Positions 12,215-12,962 of a stretch of 12,962 nt of DNA are shown here, one piece after another. Positions within the stretch are counted from its first letter, which is position 1, and every line of letters starts with the position of its first letter. The notes beneath the pieces are model-generated. The model saw nothing but the letters and a program-made list of their open reading frames with translations. It was not told the origin of the DNA and did no database searches. Position numbers and translations under genes: made by a program. This stretch comes from Candidatus Saccharimonadota bacterium (GTDB lineage: Bacteria; Patescibacteriota; Saccharimonadia; Saccharimonadales; Saccharimonadaceae), in the NCBI GenBank assembly GCA_003545655.1, contig DODJ01000055.1, positions 1-12,962 of the forward strand, read 5' to 3'.

Positions 12215-12333
12215 ATTGCATCCGAATGGATACCGCCTCTAACACTTGTGAAATCACACTTCGCAGTATGTAGAAATCAAAAGGTTCTCGCTGTTCGTCT
12301 GCAGCGAATTACATAGCCAAAGAAAGGCAGAAA
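12215..12333 (+). other. Structured 5' leader of the helicase mRNA
   Basis: The leader holds TGTG-AAAT-CACA near 12250 and a 6-bp hairpin TCGCTG (12288-12293)/CAGCGA (12302-12307) just upstream of the ribosome-binding site (AAAGAAAGG). No known riboswitch was recognised. Long leaders of this kind are common on cold-induced helicase genes, so temperature control is possible. Confidence 0.35.
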
Positions 12334-12962
12334 ATGGCATATTACAAAAAATCTCGCTCGTATTCGAGCGGGTCATCATCACGTGGCGCCATGAACGGTC
12401 GACCGCGACACAAAAGTGGCGCAAAGCAAAAAAGTGGCGCCCGTAAAGCATATATCCATCCGAGTCGATTTATTAATCGAGCCTCAGGGGCGGCAGAGCT
12501 GACTTACGAAGCGCAGCACCGATTTAGCGACTTCCCTTTTGCGGATAAGCTCCATGGCAACATTCAGCACAAGGGATACGATGTGCCGAGTGCTATTCAA
12601 GACCAAGCGATCCCCCCTATTCTTGCTGGGAAGGACGTAATCGGACTTGCTAATACTGGTACAGGTAAGACTGCGGCGTTCTTGCTGCCGATTATCGATA
12701 AGCTGTCAGCGAACCGACAGCCACTGTCTGTCCTAATTCTCGCGCCGACTCGCGAACTTGCGCAGCAGATTGATGAGCAGTTCCGTGCCTTCTCTTATGG
12801 TATGAAGCTGTACTCTACTCTGCTGGTTGGCGGCATGAATATTGGTCGACAGATTAGCCAGCTCGGTCGTCAGCCACAAGTGATCATTGGAACACCTGGG
12901 CGAACGATGGACCTCATCAAGCGAGGCTTCTTGTCACTTGATATTATCGAGACGCTCGTTCT
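12334..12962 (+). CDS. DEAD-box ATP-dependent RNA helicase, 3' truncated by the window
   Basis: Predicted ATP-dependent RNA unwinding enzyme acting in ribosome assembly or RNA turnover. The frame is open to the right edge (209 residues visible). An N-terminal extension of about 60 residues is Ser/Lys/Arg-rich (YYKKSRSYSSGSSSRG, then RPRHKSGAKQKSGARK) and probably binds RNA. The core begins with the Q motif GYDVPSAIQDQAIP (81-94), motif I ANTGTGKT (106-113), Ia PTRELA (138-143), GG (166-167) and Ib TPGR (187-190). The DEAD motif itself lies just beyond the window. The basic tail is at the N-terminus rather than, or in addition to, the C-terminus. The ATG is preceded by AAAGG at a good distance. 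Confidence 0.94.
   Translation, partial: MAYYKKSRSYSSGSSSRGAMNGRPRHKSGAKQKSGARKAYIHPSRFINRASGAAELTYEAQHRFSDFPFADKLHGNIQHKGYDVPSAIQDQAIPPILAGKDVIGLANTGTGKTAAFLLPIIDKLSANRQPLSVLILAPTRELAQQIDEQFRAFSYGMKLYSTLLVGGMNIGRQISQLGRQPQVIIGTPGRTMDLIKRGFLSLDIIETLV

Noticed and set aside
1..12962. CRISPR array, insertion sequence or rRNA/tRNA genes
   Set aside because: No regularly spaced repeats, transposase or conserved RNA core sequences were seen on either strand.

Overview
This window looks like a compact bacterial chromosome, plausibly from a Candidatus Saccharibacteria/Patescibacteria-type organism. That is an inference from the short intergenic gaps, the many small proteins, the apparently leaderless promoters and the overall style of the proteins. 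There is no rRNA or other marker gene to confirm it. All reading frames are consistent with standard bacterial stop codons.

Left part (1-2823): the 3' part of a DNA cytosine-5 methyltransferase overlaps by one base with a HaeIII-family restriction endonuclease, giving a type II restriction-modification pair expected to act at GGCC. A convergent gene for a helix-turn-helix protein resembling phage terminase small subunits follows. An AT-rich gap of about 435 bases then holds a striking 18-bp perfect hairpin. This whole left part contains no GGCC site, whereas the next gene is full of them, so it may be an acquired island.

Middle-left (2780-4000): a CadD-family cadmium transporter on the minus strand, a doubtful small ORF, a 13-bp terminator hairpin, a small two-helix membrane protein with its own extended -10 promoter, and a 16-bp bidirectional terminator.

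Centre (4018-10004): the most interesting region. A Nudix hydrolase and an adenylate-kinase-like nucleotide kinase are transcribed leftward. From a divergent promoter region, five tightly packed genes run rightward: a Gfo/Idh/MocA oxidoreductase, a short-chain dehydrogenase, a fusion of a beta-RFAP-synthase/ForT-like domain with a P-loop nucleotide kinase, a HAD phosphatase and an HD-domain phosphohydrolase. Taken together, the set suggests an undescribed pathway that makes or processes a ribosylated (possibly C-ribosyl) small molecule or an unusual nucleotide: PRPP-dependent ribosyl transfer, two redox steps, phosphorylation, dephosphorylation and Nudix/HD clean-up. The chemistry is inferred from families only.

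Right part (10005-12962): a leaderless DUF2945/Tudor-like small protein, a convergent DHA2-type MFS drug exporter, a previously easy-to-miss 37-residue single-helix membrane protein in an otherwise non-coding stretch with several hairpins, and the 5' part of a DEAD-box RNA helicase with a leader of about 120 nt behind an extended -10 promoter. The helicase gene runs off the right edge.
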